A DNA stretch of 5,493 nucleotides from positions 1-5,493 of the forward strand of contig CAMPHB010000106.1 in the NCBI GenBank assembly GCA_946885755.1. The letters are read 5' to 3'. Made by a program: the position numbers and the translations under genes. Source of the stretch: an uncultured Methylophaga sp. Its GTDB lineage: Bacteria; Pseudomonadota; Gammaproteobacteria; Nitrosococcales; Methylophagaceae. The notes beneath the pieces are model-generated. The model made no database searches and was not told the origin of the DNA. It saw only the letters and a list, made by a program, of their open reading frames with translations. Positions within the stretch are counted from its first letter, which is position 1; each line of letters opens with the position of its first letter. Below are positions 5,306 through 5,493 of this stretch, one piece after another.

Positions 5306-5335
5306 TTAACAGGCAGGAATACCCTGTAAGTTAAT

Positions 5336-5340
5336 GAGGA
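5336..5340 (+). promoter_or_regulatory. Ribosome binding site of fliK
   Basis: GAGGA ends 6 nt before the ATG at 5347. It is one of the strongest Shine-Dalgarno sequences in the window and fixes the fliK start. An ATG at 5334 opens only a six-codon frame and is not a competing start. Confidence 0.8.
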
Positions 5341-5346
5341 CGCCAG

Positions 5347-5493
5347 ATGAATAACTTGTTGACGATTAAAACTGAGCCTGTTGCAGTCAGGCCGGCCAAC
5401 GATAACAGTCAATCCCGTCAGTCGGCTGAGCCAAACGGTTTCGGGCAGGCGCTGGAAAAACAAGTGCAGGACAACAGCAGGGCAGAAACAGGG
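5347..5493 (+). CDS. fliK: Flagellar hook-length control protein FliK, N-terminus (3' partial)
   Basis: The first 49 codons of a gene that runs off the window. The product begins MNNLLTIKTEPVAV, continues in a hydrophilic stretch rich in Asn, Ser and Gln, and contains NGFGQALEKQVQ, like the F-x-x-x-L-x-x motif near the start of many FliK proteins. FliK is a secreted molecular ruler that switches the export apparatus from hook to filament subunits. Its N-terminus is poorly conserved, so the call relies on this motif, the unstructured composition, the position after fliI-fliJ and the sigma-54 promoter. The conserved C-terminal switch domain lies outside. The low-complexity start could in principle belong to another flagellar protein, but fliK is by far the likeliest. 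Confidence 0.8.
   Translation, partial: MNNLLTIKTEPVAVRPANDNSQSRQSAEPNGFGQALEKQVQDNSRAETG

Noticed and set aside
5224..5463. 79-codon minus-strand frame across the globin-fliK junction
   Set aside because: No recognisable domain; it runs antisense over a promoter, a good ribosome site and the fliK start, which better explain the region.

Overview
The window is a flagellar operon segment from a bacterium, most likely a polarly flagellated gammaproteobacterium. This is inferred from the FliI/FliJ/FliK order, a sigma-54 type promoter in front of fliK, and chemosensory gene types common in that class; the genus cannot be fixed from sequence alone. All convincing genes are on the + strand and there is almost no non-coding DNA. 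I saw no RNA gene, insertion sequence, CRISPR array or attachment site. No stretch over 300 bases lacks a gene.

Layout: (1) 1-584 is the C-terminal part of fliI, the flagellar export ATPase. (2) 603-1046 is fliJ, its coiled-coil partner. (3) 1103-5259 is a compact six-gene block not needed for building a flagellum: a STAS-domain protein, a CheY-type receiver, a CheA-type histidine kinase, a CheW-type coupling protein, a ParA/MinD-type ATPase and a single-domain globin. Adjacent genes overlap or nearly do (16 nt overlap, 9 nt gap, then overlaps of 4, 4 and 1 nt), so they are probably translated together. (4) 5260-5346 is a short intergenic region with a near-perfect sigma-54 promoter. (5) 5347-5493 is the N-terminus of fliK, the hook-length control protein, cut by the window edge.

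The core genes, in the order STAS-cheY-cheA-cheW, resemble the front half of accessory chemosensory clusters in which a methyl-accepting receptor, cheR, cheD and cheB normally follow. Here those four are absent and a ParA-like ATPase and a globin stand in their place. The simplest reading is a reduced, receptor-less signalling module nested between fliJ and fliK. The globin would sense a gas such as O2, NO or CO, CheA would pass phosphate to the small receiver, and the ParA-like protein with the CheW-like protein would place the complex at the flagellar pole, as ParC/ParP do for Vibrio arrays. STAS could be a partner-switching output.

Several family-defining residues are altered in ways that fit a rewired system. 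The ParA P-loop has lost its signature lysine and both glycines after it. The CheW-like protein lacks the arginine equivalent to E. coli CheW R62. The globin keeps its haem-binding residues but has lost the Tyr/Glu pair of the Vitreoscilla haemoglobin/flavohaemoglobin catalytic triad. The family assignments are firm; the joint function is inference.
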